DNA of 64,000 bases from Sulfuricurvum sp. (GCA_030693335.1 JAUYAU010000011.1:124001-188000); one strand, 5' to 3'; positions 34,806-45,297 are shown, numbered from the stretch's first letter. Notes: generated from the letters alone by a model not told the origin. Numbers and translations are program-made.

Positions 34806-36098
34806 ATGAAACATGAACGTATAGCCATTATTGATGGTATTAGAACTCCCATCGCCAAGGCAGGAGGTTTGTTGAAAAACATACAAGCCGAAACGTTGGG
34901 TGCCCATGTGGTACAGGAACTCGCATTGCGTGTAGGGATCGATTACGATCGATACGATGAGATTATCATCGGTAATGTCTCTCAACCCGTGCATGCGGCA
35001 AACATTGCACGCGTCATTGGACTAAAAGCAGGATTTGGGGAGAAAATTCCCGCCTATACGGTACATCGTAACTGTGCATCGGGGATGGAGTCGATCAGTA
35101 CGGCTACGGATAAAATACTCAGTGGTCAGGGTGAGATCTACATGTGTGGCGGTGTTGAATCGATGAGCAATATTCCGTTGCTTTTTTCTCCTGCATTGAC
35201 GGGTGTTTTTGAGGGGTTATTCAAATCGCGCAGTGTCTCAGAAAAACTCAAAAATATCAGCCATCTGCGACCGGCATTTCTCAAACCGATCATCGGATTG
35301 ATGCAGGGGCTTACCGATCCTACCAATGGCTTGATGATGGGTTCTACCGCAGAAATATTGGCGCAGGATTTTGGTATTAGCCGCGAAGCACAGGATATTT
35401 ATGCCTCCATGAGTCATAATAAAGCGCAAGCTGCACAAATGGCAGGGATATTGGCTCAAGAGATAGTCCCGATTGTGTATGACGCACTGCGGGCAAAAGT
35501 GATGATGGACGATGACGGTATTCGTTATGATCAATCACCCGATAAACTCGCGAAACTCCAACCCTTCTTTGATCGTAAAAACGGAACGGTAACGGCAGGG
35601 AACTCATCGCAAGTCTCTGATGCAGCAGCGGCCGTGGTCGTGATGAGTGAGAGCAAAGCCAAAGAGCTAGGATTGGAACCACTGGGGTATCTCAGTGCGT
35701 ATGCGTATGCGGGTCTGGATCCAAGTCGTATGGGGCTTGGACCTGTGTATTCATCGGCAAAGATTTTTCAACAAACGGGGCTGGGTCTCAAAGATATGGA
35801 GCTCATCGAAATGAATGAAGCGTTTGCGGTACAGGTACTGGCCAATCTCAAAGCATTTGACTCAGTGGCGTACGCTAAACAGCATCTAAATGGGACAACG
35901 GCATTGGGAAGTATTGATGAAAGTATTTTAAATATACATGGAGGGGCTGTTGCTCTTGGGCATCCGGTGGGGATGACGGGAACACGCATCGTCATTCATC
36001 TCTTGAAAGCACTTCGGCAACAAAACAAAAATCGCGGATTGGCAACACTGTGCATCGGTGGTGGTCAAGGTGCGTCTATGATTTTGGAGGTATCGTAA
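34806..36098 (+). CDS. Acetyl-CoA C-acyltransferase (thiolase, FadI/FadA type)
   Basis: A 430-residue thiolase that cuts 3-ketoacyl-CoA to acetyl-CoA and a shortened acyl-CoA. The acyl-accepting Cys is in HRNCASGMESISTA; the C-terminal motifs are EMNEAFAVQVLANL, NIHGGAVALGHPVGMTG and CIGGGQGASMILE, with the second active-site Cys. The length (430) is that of FadI rather than the shorter acetoacetyl-CoA thiolases. It starts 3 bases after the ligase stop and overlaps the next gene by one base (TAATG). Confidence 0.92.
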   Translation: MKHERIAIIDGIRTPIAKAGGLLKNIQAETLGAHVVQELALRVGIDYDRYDEIIIGNVSQPVHAANIARVIGLKAGFGEKIPAYTVHRNCASGMESISTATDKILSGQGEIYMCGGVESMSNIPLLFSPALTGVFEGLFKSRSVSEKLKNISHLRPAFLKPIIGLMQGLTDPTNGLMMGSTAEILAQDFGISREAQDIYASMSHNKAQAAQMAGILAQEIVPIVYDALRAKVMMDDDGIRYDQSPDKLAKLQPFFDRKNGTVTAGNSSQVSDAAAAVVVMSESKAKELGLEPLGYLSAYAYAGLDPSRMGLGPVYSSAKIFQQTGLGLKDMELIEMNEAFAVQVLANLKAFDSVAYAKQHLNGTTALGSIDESILNIHGGAVALGHPVGMTGTRIVIHLLKALRQQNKNRGLATLCIGGGQGASMILEVS

Positions 36099-38221
36099 TG
36101 AAAACAACTAATTTTAGCCTCACCGTTGTTGAAGGAATTGCGACACTGGTGTTTGATATTCCCGAAAGTAAAGTGAATATTTTAAATCATCAGTCGATGG
36201 ATGAACTCGAAAAGCATTTGGATGCATTTAAAAATAATACCCAAATCAAGGTACTGCGTTTTGTCAGTGCGAAAAAAGACATTTTTATTGCCGGTGCAGA
36301 CATTACGGAGATACGCTCTTTGGACGATTGCCATACGGCATACGATGTGGTGCGCAGAGGGCAGATTATTTTGGAAAAAATAGCCTATCTTCCGTTCCCT
36401 ACGATTGCGGTGATTGACGGAGCGTGTTTGGGTGGGGGCTTTGAATTAGCACTTCGTTGTACTTATCGTATCGCTACGGAAAACAAAGCTACGAAAATAG
36501 GGCTTCCGGAAGTCAATCTTGGGGTCATACCGGGTTTTGGCGGGACACAGACGCTTCAGGCCCTGATCGGTCCTTCAAAAGCATTGGAACTTATTTTAGG
36601 TGCGAAATACATTAATGGAGCCAAAGCACTCAAGCTGGGAATGATCGATGCGTGTGTTCCTCAGGGGTATTTGGATTTTAAACTCGATGCATTTACCCAA
36701 GCGATTTTGAATCCAACCACACGAGAAACCATTCTCAAAAAGCGGTATACATTGAGTATGCTAGAGCGTCTGTTCCCCTGGTTGATCACGAGTGTTGCGT
36801 ATAAAACAGTCATGCAAAAAACCAAGGGCAAGTATCCTGCACCTTTAGCCGTCATAGAGGTTTTTAAAAAAAACAATGGCATGGACCCGACACGTGCACT
36901 GGAGTTTGAAGCAAATGTCTTTTCACAAATGGCCGTCACTCCCGAGTCAAAAAATCTGATTTCGGTTTATTTTGCCCTCGAAGCGGTCAAAAATGAAAAA
37001 CAGCTTGTAGATAAAGACGCTCTTTTACCGATACGGTTTACCTCGGTTATCGGTGGCGGTGCTATGGGTGGAGGAATTGTTTGGCTTTTTGCCAAGATGG
37101 ACCTGTTGGTGAGACTGTATGCGAGAAGTTTTGACAAAGCGGCTCAAACGTTACAGCATGTCGCAAAATCGTTTGAATTTTTGAAAAAACGACGCAGTCT
37201 CAATGCGCGCGAAGTGGACATGAAGTTATCGTTGATTTCCTATGGAACCGATTTGAACTCTTTTGGACACAGTGATTTGGCAATTGAAGCGATAGTGGAA
37301 GATGCAGCCGCTAAAAAACAAACGTTTAAAGAGCTTGAGGCGGTGATGAGAGACGACGCCATCATCGCAACCAATACATCATCCCTATCGATCAATATGT
37401 TATGTGAGGATATGAAGCATCCTGAGCGCTTTGTGGGTATGCACTTCTTTAACCCTGTAGAACAGATGCCATTGGTGGAAATTATTCCTTCAAAACAGAC
37501 AAGACCTGAGGTCATTGCGACGATTGTGGCTTTGGCAAAAAAAGCGGGTAAAACACCGGTGGTGGTGAATGACTGTCCCGGATTTTTGGTCAACCGTATT
37601 TTATTGCCGTACATCAATGAGTGTGCGAAGATGGTGGATCAGGGTGAGGGTGTTGAGCGCATTGATGCACTTATTGAAAACTTTGGGATGCCCATGGGTC
37701 CCTTTGTATTGGCTGACACGGTAGGTTTGGATGTTGGGTACAAAGTAGCCAGTGTGTTGAGCCAAGGGTATGGAGAGCGTATGGAAGTTTCCAAACTGCT
37801 GGATCGTGCTTATAATGAGCTGCACCTTTTGGGTAAAAAAGCCAACAAAGGATTTTATCTTCACGAGGGGAAAAATAAAAAACTGAATCCAGAGATCGAA
37901 GGATTAAAATCAGGAAAAGTTCACTTTAGCGATGAGGAGATTGTGGATCGCGCGATTCTTATTATGGTGAATGAAGCGGCCTATTGTCTCTCGGAAGGGA
38001 TTGTCAAAAATGCTCAGCATTTGGACGTTGCAATGATTATGGGAACCGGATTCCCGCCGTTTAGGGGAGGATTACTCAAATATGCGGATGCGTATGGTTT
38101 GGAAAAAGTGTTGCACAGTTTATTGCGTTTGCGGGATAAATACGGAATGCGTTTTGAACCCGCACCGTTGTTGCAAGAATTGGCTCACAAAGGTTCAACT
38201 TTTTATAAGGGAATTAAATGA
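36098..38221 (+). CDS. Enoyl-CoA hydratase / 3-hydroxyacyl-CoA dehydrogenase (FadJ/FadB-like)
   Basis: A 707-residue bifunctional enzyme. The N-terminal crotonase domain has FIAGADITEI and GLPEVNLGVIPGFGGTQ with the catalytic acids; the dehydrogenase domain has the NAD site VIGGGAMGGGIVW, ATNTSSLSI, FVGMHFFNPVEQMPLVEI and NDCPGFLVNRIL. It catalyses the second and third steps of beta-oxidation. An in-frame ATG at 36050 exists, but the ATG at 36098 has GGAGG upstream and overlaps the thiolase stop, so I chose it. Confidence 0.92.
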   Translation: MKTTNFSLTVVEGIATLVFDIPESKVNILNHQSMDELEKHLDAFKNNTQIKVLRFVSAKKDIFIAGADITEIRSLDDCHTAYDVVRRGQIILEKIAYLPFPTIAVIDGACLGGGFELALRCTYRIATENKATKIGLPEVNLGVIPGFGGTQTLQALIGPSKALELILGAKYINGAKALKLGMIDACVPQGYLDFKLDAFTQAILNPTTRETILKKRYTLSMLERLFPWLITSVAYKTVMQKTKGKYPAPLAVIEVFKKNNGMDPTRALEFEANVFSQMAVTPESKNLISVYFALEAVKNEKQLVDKDALLPIRFTSVIGGGAMGGGIVWLFAKMDLLVRLYARSFDKAAQTLQHVAKSFEFLKKRRSLNAREVDMKLSLISYGTDLNSFGHSDLAIEAIVEDAAAKKQTFKELEAVMRDDAIIATNTSSLSINMLCEDMKHPERFVGMHFFNPVEQMPLVEIIPSKQTRPEVIATIVALAKKAGKTPVVVNDCPGFLVNRILLPYINECAKMVDQGEGVERIDALIENFGMPMGPFVLADTVGLDVGYKVASVLSQGYGERMEVSKLLDRAYNELHLLGKKANKGFYLHEGKNKKLNPEIEGLKSGKVHFSDEEIVDRAILIMVNEAAYCLSEGIVKNAQHLDVAMIMGTGFPPFRGGLLKYADAYGLEKVLHSLLRLRDKYGMRFEPAPLLQELAHKGSTFYKGIK

Positions 38222-40584
38222 ATTATTATCTGTATATGCTAGCATTTTTAGTACTTATCTTATGGTATAACCGTGTTAGATTTGTTATTTGGTCACCGGT
38301 ATTAGCAGCATTTGTTTATTTGAGCTGTCCCGATAAAGTAGGAGTAGCGATTTATCTTGTCATTAATGTTCTGTTGCTCATTGAGCCATTACGAACAGCA
38401 CTTATCTCCAAACCGCTGATGGGACTCATTGATCGATTAAAACTCATGCCCTCCATCTCTCAAACGGAAAAAATTGCATTGCGTGCGGGCACAGTGTGGA
38501 TGGATGGAGAGATTTTTTCCGGTCGTCCCAATTTCAATACGATTTTGAGCGATTCGTATCCCTCGCTAACCGCCCAAGAGGATGCTTTTTTAAACAATGA
38601 AGTAGACGTTGTGTGTCGCATGACCAACGATTATGAGACATCCGAACGTCGTGATCTTTCACCCGCTGTATGGCAGTATCTCAAAGATAAAAAGTTTCTT
38701 GGAATGATTATTCCCAAAGAATACGGGGGATTAGGATTCAGTGCATTGGGTCATTCAGCAGTCATTCAAAAACTGGCCACCCATTCACAAGCTTTGGCAA
38801 TTACCACCATGGTTCCCAATTCTCTTGGGCCCGCAGAGTTGTTGTTGCACTACGGAACCCAAGCACAACGGGATTATTATCTTCCCCGTTTGGCAAGTGG
38901 TACCGATATTCCCTGTTTTGCTCTTACTGAACCATTAGCGGGTTCGGATGCAACCTCGATACGTGCCTATGGAGACGTATTTCAAGAAAACGGTGAACTA
39001 AAAATCCGACTTAATTTTGAGAAACGCTACATTACCCTTGGTGCGATAGCGAGTTTGATTGGATTGGCATTTACACTCAGAGATCCCGATAATATCTTGG
39101 CTAAAGGGTCTGATTTAGGAATCACCTGCGCTTTGGTCAAATCAAGCCTTGTGGGTGTGATTCAAGGACGACGACACAATCCGCTAGGGATACCTTTTGT
39201 AAACTCACCATTACAGGGCAAAGACGTGGTTATCGGTATCGATGATGTGATAGGCGGTATGGAGGGGATCGGTCAGGGGTGGATGATGCTGATGGAATCC
39301 CTTGCCGTTGGGCGAGGAATTTCTTTGCCATCAACGTGTACGGGCGGTATCAAACTCAGTACCAAAGTGTGCGGAGCGTACGCAACGGTACGTGAGCAGT
39401 TTGGAACAAGTATCGGTAACTTTGAGGGGGTTGAGTCCGTTATGGGGCACATGGCGGCGATGACCTACATGATCGATGCCGCACGTATTTTTACGATTGG
39501 TGCTATTGATGAGGGTAAAAAACCCTCGGTTATCAATGCCGTGATGAAATACCACTCCACGGAACTGTTTCGTAAAACGATCAATGACGCGATGGACATC
39601 GTGGGGGGTGCAGGGATCAGTTTGGGTGAGCGCAATCTCATCGGTCATGCCTATATGGGGGCTCCTATTGCCATCACGGTTGAGGGAGCGAACATCATGA
39701 CACGAACACTCATACAGTTTGGTCAGGGGGTAATTCGGTGTCACCCGTTTGCCTACAAAGAGATTGAAGCACTGGGGGCGCATAATGCCAAAGAATTTGA
39801 TGCGAACTTTTTTGCCCATATCGGATTTGCCTTGGGCAATATGGTGCGTATGATATTGTTAAGCATTACCAGAGGGTATCTCTATTTTCCAAAATCAAGT
39901 GGTGTTGCGCGAAATTATGAGCGTAAATTGATGTGGACATCTGCAACGTTTGCTTTTATGACCGACATGATTATGGGAATATTTGGAGGAACACTCAAAC
40001 AGCGTGAGATGATTTCAGCACGATTTGGGGATGTTATGTCCTACAGCTATTTACTTATGGCAACCATGCGCCGCTACAAAGAAGAAGGTTATAGTAAAGA
40101 GAGTGAGATCTTTATGCGTTATGTAGGAGATTTTGCCCTATCTAATATTCAAAAAGCGTTTGACGAGATTGCTCACAATCTTTTTGGGGGACTCTTATTT
40201 GCACCGTTGCGTTTCTATATGCGTTTAAACCGCATGGGTAAACCTGCTGATGATAAACAGCTTCATAATTTGGCTACGATCATTTTAACACAGGGAAAAA
40301 TGCGTGATGATCTTACTCAAGATGTCTTTGTTGGAAAACAGCTCTCGAAGCTCGAAGAGGCATTTAAATTGCATAATGAAGTTAAACCGATTATTGCAAA
40401 AATGAAAAAAGCAATACGTGCACATACCTTGCCAAAATCACCATTTGATTTGTTGATAAATGAAGCAGTAGACAAAAAAGTGATTACGGAGGTTGAGGGT
40501 GCAACATTGAAAAAAGCATACACGCTCAAACATGAAGTTATTCAAGTGGATAGTTATGATGTAGCTACCTTCGTACGAGATTAA
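38218..40584 (+). CDS. Acyl-CoA dehydrogenase, FadE type
   Basis: A 788-residue acyl-CoA dehydrogenase of the large FadE class, which opens the beta-oxidation cycle. The first 70 residues contain two or three membrane spans, as in E. coli FadE. The catalytic core has CFALTEPLAGSDATSIRAYG, GISLPSTCTGGIK and a later GGAGISLGERNLIG region. The extra C-terminal FadE domain follows. Electrons normally leave through an ETF; no etf genes are visible here. It overlaps the fadJ-like gene by 4 bases (ATGA). Confidence 0.9.
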   Translation: MNYYLYMLAFLVLILWYNRVRFVIWSPVLAAFVYLSCPDKVGVAIYLVINVLLLIEPLRTALISKPLMGLIDRLKLMPSISQTEKIALRAGTVWMDGEIFSGRPNFNTILSDSYPSLTAQEDAFLNNEVDVVCRMTNDYETSERRDLSPAVWQYLKDKKFLGMIIPKEYGGLGFSALGHSAVIQKLATHSQALAITTMVPNSLGPAELLLHYGTQAQRDYYLPRLASGTDIPCFALTEPLAGSDATSIRAYGDVFQENGELKIRLNFEKRYITLGAIASLIGLAFTLRDPDNILAKGSDLGITCALVKSSLVGVIQGRRHNPLGIPFVNSPLQGKDVVIGIDDVIGGMEGIGQGWMMLMESLAVGRGISLPSTCTGGIKLSTKVCGAYATVREQFGTSIGNFEGVESVMGHMAAMTYMIDAARIFTIGAIDEGKKPSVINAVMKYHSTELFRKTINDAMDIVGGAGISLGERNLIGHAYMGAPIAITVEGANIMTRTLIQFGQGVIRCHPFAYKEIEALGAHNAKEFDANFFAHIGFALGNMVRMILLSITRGYLYFPKSSGVARNYERKLMWTSATFAFMTDMIMGIFGGTLKQREMISARFGDVMSYSYLLMATMRRYKEEGYSKESEIFMRYVGDFALSNIQKAFDEIAHNLFGGLLFAPLRFYMRLNRMGKPADDKQLHNLATIILTQGKMRDDLTQDVFVGKQLSKLEEAFKLHNEVKPIIAKMKKAIRAHTLPKSPFDLLINEAVDKKVITEVEGATLKKAYTLKHEVIQVDSYDVATFVRD

Positions 40585-40585
40585 T

Positions 40586-42742
40586 ATGACCCCTGGGCAA
40601 GAACAGTTACTCAAAAAAATCTCTTTCGGTTCCACTCATCAGCTCATTAAATACGTCAGACACCTTCTTGATTCAAGTCTGACGATCAGTGTGCATCCCG
40701 ATGTGGATCTCACTGGACCGACTCTTTTTTGCGCTAATCACTTTACGCGTATTGAAACGTTTTTAATCCCCAGTTTTTTTTATCAGAAGCTCAATATTAA
40801 AGTCCGATCTTTAGCAGATGCAGGGTTGTTTCAGCCTAAACTAAAAGAGTATTTGGAGTCATTGGGGACGATTTCCACCAAAGATGTCAACCGAGATACG
40901 ATTATTCTCTCCGATCTGATTAAGGGTAAAAACAGTTGGTTGATTTATCCGGAGGGAGGGATGCTCAAAAATAAAAAAGTGACGATAAGCGGTAAACAGT
41001 TTATTATCCATGATGCTAAAGGTTCCCATCCTATGCCGACAGGATCAGCTGTATTAGCGCTGAAATGTGAGTTGGAAAAACAAGCATGCCATCATGCTCA
41101 AAAAGAGGGAGATGTTGAAACAGTTACCGTATTTAAAAAGAAGTACGGCGTTAAAGAAAATGAGGTTTTTTCGTATGCAGGAACCCAAATAGTACCCGTG
41201 ACGATCAACTACTTTCCAATGCGTACAGGTAAAAATATCTTTACTCAGATGGCAGGTTCTATTCTAGAGATTAAAAGTGAAACCTTTTTAGAAGAGCTTG
41301 AGGTTGAAGGAAACCTTTTGGTGAAAGCACATATGCACATTCATCTTGATGCACCTATCAGTATCGAAAAACAGATTCATACCGCACGTGCAGCACTTAA
41401 TATCGACGGTCATACCAAAAGTGATCATGATGCGCTTATTGAATACAGCCGTCATAAACTCACTACCTTGGTTATGGACAAAGTCTACAAAAATACCCTT
41501 GTCAATTTTGACCATATATTTGCTTTAGCATTGGAAAACTACCCAACCGATACCTTGCGCTTATCTCATTTACGAGCAGTTATCTTTCTGTCTGTCAAAG
41601 AGATCCTTTGTCTGAAAGTACATAAAACACATGGAATGCTGCATCGTGATTTTTTCAAACTTTTAATCGATGAACCTTATGAGATGTTTGATACGGTTCT
41701 GACATTAGCATGTGAACAACAAATCTTGATAGCGCTGGATGATGGGAGTTATCGTATTGATAAAGAGGCGCTTGCAAATGAACATACCATTACTACTATA
41801 CGGCTTAAAAACACACTGCGTGTCGCTTTGAACGAAGTAGCACTTTTTGGAGATTTAAAAAGCCTTCTAACTCAAACCCTTAAGCGTTCTATGCATGAAG
41901 TAGGCAAAGGTGTTTTTAATGCAATATTTGAACAGGATCTAAGACGTTTTGACTATTCATATCAACACTATTACTCTATCATTCAGAGTAAGCCAAAGGA
42001 AGTTGGAAGACCATTTGTTTTGTATAATCCACATTTTGATGTTGGTATAGTCATGTCTCATGGCTATAAATCTGCACCCAAAGAAATGGAAGGATTGGCA
42101 CAGTTTATTCACTCACTGGGGGTTAATGTTTATGCTATACGCATGGAAGGGCACGGGACAGTTCCTGAAGATCTAAAAGGGAGTTCGTATATCCATTGGA
42201 TCGACAGTTTCAACCGAGGCTTTGCGGCGATGAGGCTTATCAGTCATAGACTTTACCTTTGCGGTTTTTCAGCAGGTGGGGTATTGGCACTCATAGCTGC
42301 GGCATCTAAACAGCATAAAGTTGACGGTCTGATATGTATTAATACTGCCATAAAATTTGATGATATGCGGTTCAATTATTTCCTCCCAACTATGGGAGTC
42401 ATAAGTAATTGGCTCTCACATATCAAAACAAAAATTGAATACATACAAGACCCTCCTGAAAATCCTGATGTAAATTACAGTGAACATCATATACGTTCCA
42501 TTATGGAACTTAAAAAACTTATTGATTTTGCTTATCCTCTTTTGAAAAACATTACGACAAAAACGTTGATTATCCAAGGAGACAAAGATCCCGTCGTGAA
42601 TCCAAAAGGAGCTGATCTAATATATGACAAAATTAAAAGTGAGAGTAAAAAGAAGGTGATCATTGAAGCAAAAGAACATGTCATTCTTAGCGCCAAATAT
42701 TATGAAGAAATTTTTGAAGCGGTTCGGGAGTTTATAAAATAG
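40586..42742 (+). CDS. Fused PlsC-like acyltransferase and alpha/beta hydrolase
   Basis: A 718-residue two-domain protein. The N-terminal part (about 1-290) is a glycerolipid acyltransferase fold with ANHFTRIET and LIYPEGGML (residues 119-127). The usual HX4D motif reads H52-x4-E57, an Asp to Glu change. A helical middle (about 290-460) of unknown role follows. The C-terminal part is an alpha/beta hydrolase with SHGYKSAPKEMEGLA, the nucleophile in CGFSAGGVLAL (Ser562), Asp668 in QGDKDP and His698 in AKEHVI. It might move acyl groups between lipid and CoA or release fatty acids for the operon; this is inference. It starts one base after the fadE-like stop. Confidence 0.82.
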   Translation: MTPGQEQLLKKISFGSTHQLIKYVRHLLDSSLTISVHPDVDLTGPTLFCANHFTRIETFLIPSFFYQKLNIKVRSLADAGLFQPKLKEYLESLGTISTKDVNRDTIILSDLIKGKNSWLIYPEGGMLKNKKVTISGKQFIIHDAKGSHPMPTGSAVLALKCELEKQACHHAQKEGDVETVTVFKKKYGVKENEVFSYAGTQIVPVTINYFPMRTGKNIFTQMAGSILEIKSETFLEELEVEGNLLVKAHMHIHLDAPISIEKQIHTARAALNIDGHTKSDHDALIEYSRHKLTTLVMDKVYKNTLVNFDHIFALALENYPTDTLRLSHLRAVIFLSVKEILCLKVHKTHGMLHRDFFKLLIDEPYEMFDTVLTLACEQQILIALDDGSYRIDKEALANEHTITTIRLKNTLRVALNEVALFGDLKSLLTQTLKRSMHEVGKGVFNAIFEQDLRRFDYSYQHYYSIIQSKPKEVGRPFVLYNPHFDVGIVMSHGYKSAPKEMEGLAQFIHSLGVNVYAIRMEGHGTVPEDLKGSSYIHWIDSFNRGFAAMRLISHRLYLCGFSAGGVLALIAAASKQHKVDGLICINTAIKFDDMRFNYFLPTMGVISNWLSHIKTKIEYIQDPPENPDVNYSEHHIRSIMELKKLIDFAYPLLKNITTKTLIIQGDKDPVVNPKGADLIYDKIKSESKKKVIIEAKEHVILSAKYYEEIFEAVREFIK

Positions 42743-43429
42743 TTATTTAGTGATCATTGGGATATTAATGATCACTTTTGATTCTCTTATATCGCAAGAG
42801 AGATTGTTTTCTTCTGCAAGACGGGTAAGCTCTGCTGTATATTTACGATTCATATTTTGTGCAGAGAACTCGATGGCAAAAAGAGAATATTTTTCTCCCT
42901 CATACTTTATATGTTCACCGACTCTGAAAAATAGGCGTGTAAGTATTGCTTCATTATCACTAAATGTTAGATAGATTTTATTGAGCAGTTTGATAAAAAT
43001 TTCTGCATGTAAGCGTATTTCAGGGATAGATGGGTCAAGCTCTTTGATGTATTTAACAGAGGAACCAATGGAATTAGAACTGATACATAAGTCAATAAGA
43101 GTATAGACATTGACCAAACTTCCTTCAGGCTTTTGTTTGGTAAATTGGAAGGATGGAAGTTGATAAAGCCGAATACCCAGCTGTTCTTCATCTTCATAGC
43201 CAATGGTGATACCAAAAAACTTGAAACGGCCAAATTCAAGTTCCATAAAGGTTGTTTTAAACCCAAACGTTGCATTAGCATTGGCCATAGCAATTTTATA
43301 AATAACGGAAGGTTCAGCGGCTCCAAGCAGATATTGAGCCTCTGTATTGAGGGAGAGGACTTTACCGCTTGCGCTAAAGAGGATAAATGGATTAAAATCG
43401 TATTCAATCCACTGTTGATCGAACGTCAT
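42743..43429 (-). CDS. Hypothetical PAS-like protein co-transcribed with rpoD
   Basis: A 228-residue soluble protein. The N-terminal part, FNPFILFSASGKVLSLNTEAQ with the following YLLGA, looks like a PAS domain. The C-terminal part, from about 135, resembles the ATPase end of a histidine kinase in secondary structure, but no conserved H, N or G boxes are clear. Its ATG overlaps the rpoD stop by one base, so it is probably made with the main sigma factor. It could be a degenerate sensor protein; its function is unknown. It ends with no gap against the beta-oxidation operon. Confidence 0.6.
   Translation of the reverse strand: MTFDQQWIEYDFNPFILFSASGKVLSLNTEAQYLLGAAEPSVIYKIAMANANATFGFKTTFMELEFGRFKFFGITIGYEDEEQLGIRLYQLPSFQFTKQKPEGSLVNVYTLIDLCISSNSIGSSVKYIKELDPSIPEIRLHAEIFIKLLNKIYLTFSDNEAILTRLFFRVGEHIKYEGEKYSLFAIEFSAQNMNRKYTAELTRLAEENNLSCDIRESKVIINIPMITK
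42749..42776. terminator. Perfect 10-bp hairpin between convergent operons
   Basis: AGTGATCATT (42749-42758) and AATGATCACT (42767-42776) form a perfect 10-bp stem with an 8-base loop. It is followed by CTTTTG on the plus strand and, on the minus strand, by AAATAACTATTTTAT. It lies 6 bases after the end of the fused acyltransferase gene and inside the last codons of the minus-strand gene. It is best read as a shared terminator, stronger for the plus strand. Confidence 0.6.
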
Positions 43430-45297
43430 TAGTCTTCGATGTAATTTTTCAATTTACGACCCACTTTTGGGTGTTTAAGCTTTTTAATCGCACTGCTTTC
43501 GATTTGACGTACACGCTCACGGGTTACATTGAGTTCTTTTCCGATCTCTTCTAGAGTACGGTCACTCTCATCGTCCATAATTCCAAAACGCATTTTAATA
43601 ACCGCTTTCTCACGCTCATTGAGCTGTTCCAGAACGCCCTCAATTTGAACTTTGAGGTCATCCTTGAGAACTGCATCCGATGGGGAAAGGGACATTTTGT
43701 CTTCAATAAAGTCACCAAAACGTCCATCTTCCTCATTCCCGATAGGAGCTTCAAGAGAAATCGGCTCTTTGGTGATTTTTATGACATTTTTGACTTTTTC
43801 AACCGACAGACCCACTTCTTCCGCGATGGTCTCAACATCCGGCTCTTTACCGTGTTCTTGGAGATGCTTACGCATGATTTTATTGATACGGTTGATCGTC
43901 TCAATCATGTGAATCGGGATACGAATCGTACGTGCCTGATCGGCGATGGCACGGCTGATCGCCTGACGTATCCACCACGTGGCATAGGTCGAAAATTTAT
44001 ACCCTTTTTGGTATTCAAATTTATCAACCGCTTTCATCAACCCGATGTTCCCCTCTTGGATCAAATCAAGGAACGGAAGACCGCGATTGGTGTAACGTTT
44101 TGCAATGGAAACAACCAGACGCAGGTTACTTTTGGCCATACGTGTTTTTGAGGTTTCAGAGATGTTTTTCCCTCGTTTTATCTGTTCCAAAATATCCGCA
44201 AGTTTTTCAGGCTCCATATCAAATCCGCCTTTGGATGCCTCTTTGGTTTGGATAAGTTTTTTGATCTCCATATAGGTGCTGACCATCGTGGCTTCAGGAA
44301 CCTTAGCAGCAATCTCTTCTTTTGTGAGTTCCGTTATTTTGTTCACAATTACCACGTGATTTTTTTTCAACTGGTCATTGAACAACGGGAGTTTGTACTC
44401 TAGGCGTTTAAGTTCACGATCAAAGCCTTCATCACTTCTAAGAGCTGTTTCCATGGATCGAACAAGTTCATTAATAAGTTTTGAGGTTGGCCCCAAATCC
44501 ATCAGTGCATCTTTGAGTGTTTTTTTCTTAAAACTGACATTCAAGAAAAAGAGGACATAATCAGGATCCATCTCTTCAAGCGTACGCTCTTCAAGCATTT
44601 TTTCGGTTGCTTTTGCCCAATCTTTTTTTGCTTTTTCGAGCGCTTTAAACGAAGTAATAACTTTTTCTATCCGTTTTTTGTCTTTTGCAGAGGGAGCTTT
44701 TTCTTTGCCCTCTTCATCCTCTGTATCATCCGTATCATCATCAGAGACGCCATCATCTTCTTCGGCATCGTCTTCAAAACTTTTAAAGAGCTCTTTGACA
44801 CGTCGTTCACGATTGATTAGGGGATCTTTATAGTCAAGAATGAATTCAATGAGATAAGGAACCGAACAGATCGCATCGATAATGATTTCTTCACCCATCT
44901 CCATACGTTTAGATATCTCAACCTCTTCTTCTTTTGTAAGAAGGGGAATTTGTCCCATTTCACGCAGGTACATACGAACCGGAGAATCCGAACGTGACCA
45001 CTCCAGAAGCTCATGTTGCTTTAGAATATCAAACTGATCGGTACTGGCTTCTTCAATGTATTTAATCTGAGCTGCACGTTTTGCATCTGCTTCTTGCTGA
45101 TTAAGAATCTTTGCATGTTCCGAAGAAGTAAATAGACAGGTTTTGTATTTTTCTGCTAATTTTAAAATATTTTTAGCTTGAGCGAGGGTCGGTTGTTTGT
45201 CAAACGCCTCTACAATGGCCTCATAGGTAAGACAGTTTTTAGATTTATGTTCCGTAAATAGTGTTTCGATGTGTTTGTTTAAGTCTTTGACGCTCAT
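43429..45297 (-). CDS. rpoD: RNA polymerase primary sigma factor
   Basis: The 622-residue housekeeping sigma factor. Region 1.2 has [17 protein letters not shown]; an acidic spacer with [17 protein letters not shown] follows. Region 2 shows [39 protein letters not shown], and region 4 shows ALNEREK-like [15 protein letters not shown] and [20 protein letters not shown]. It recognises the TATAAT boxes listed elsewhere in this window. A TATAAT at 45336-45341 on the minus strand probably drives it. Confidence 0.96.
   Translation of the reverse strand: MSVKDLNKHIETLFTEHKSKNCLTYEAIVEAFDKQPTLAQAKNILKLAEKYKTCLFTSSEHAKILNQQEADAKRAAQIKYIEEASTDQFDILKQHELLEWSRSDSPVRMYLREMGQIPLLTKEEEVEISKRMEMGEEIIIDAICSVPYLIEFILDYKDPLINRERRVKELFKSFEDDAEEDDGVSDDDTDDTEDEEGKEKAPSAKDKKRIEKVITSFKALEKAKKDWAKATEKMLEERTLEEMDPDYVLFFLNVSFKKKTLKDALMDLGPTSKLINELVRSMETALRSDEGFDRELKRLEYKLPLFNDQLKKNHVVIVNKITELTKEEIAAKVPEATMVSTYMEIKKLIQTKEASKGGFDMEPEKLADILEQIKRGKNISETSKTRMAKSNLRLVVSIAKRYTNRGLPFLDLIQEGNIGLMKAVDKFEYQKGYKFSTYATWWIRQAISRAIADQARTIRIPIHMIETINRINKIMRKHLQEHGKEPDVETIAEEVGLSVEKVKNVIKITKEPISLEAPIGNEEDGRFGDFIEDKMSLSPSDAVLKDDLKVQIEGVLEQLNEREKAVIKMRFGIMDDESDRTLEEIGKELNVTRERVRQIESSAIKKLKHPKVGRKLKNYIED

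Noticed and set aside
39331-39819. A 162-codon open frame on the minus strand
   Set aside because: It is antisense to the acyl-CoA dehydrogenase core and shows no protein-like features.
43645-44151. A 168-codon open frame on the plus strand
   Set aside because: It is antisense to the conserved core of rpoD and has no ribosome site or recognisable motif.
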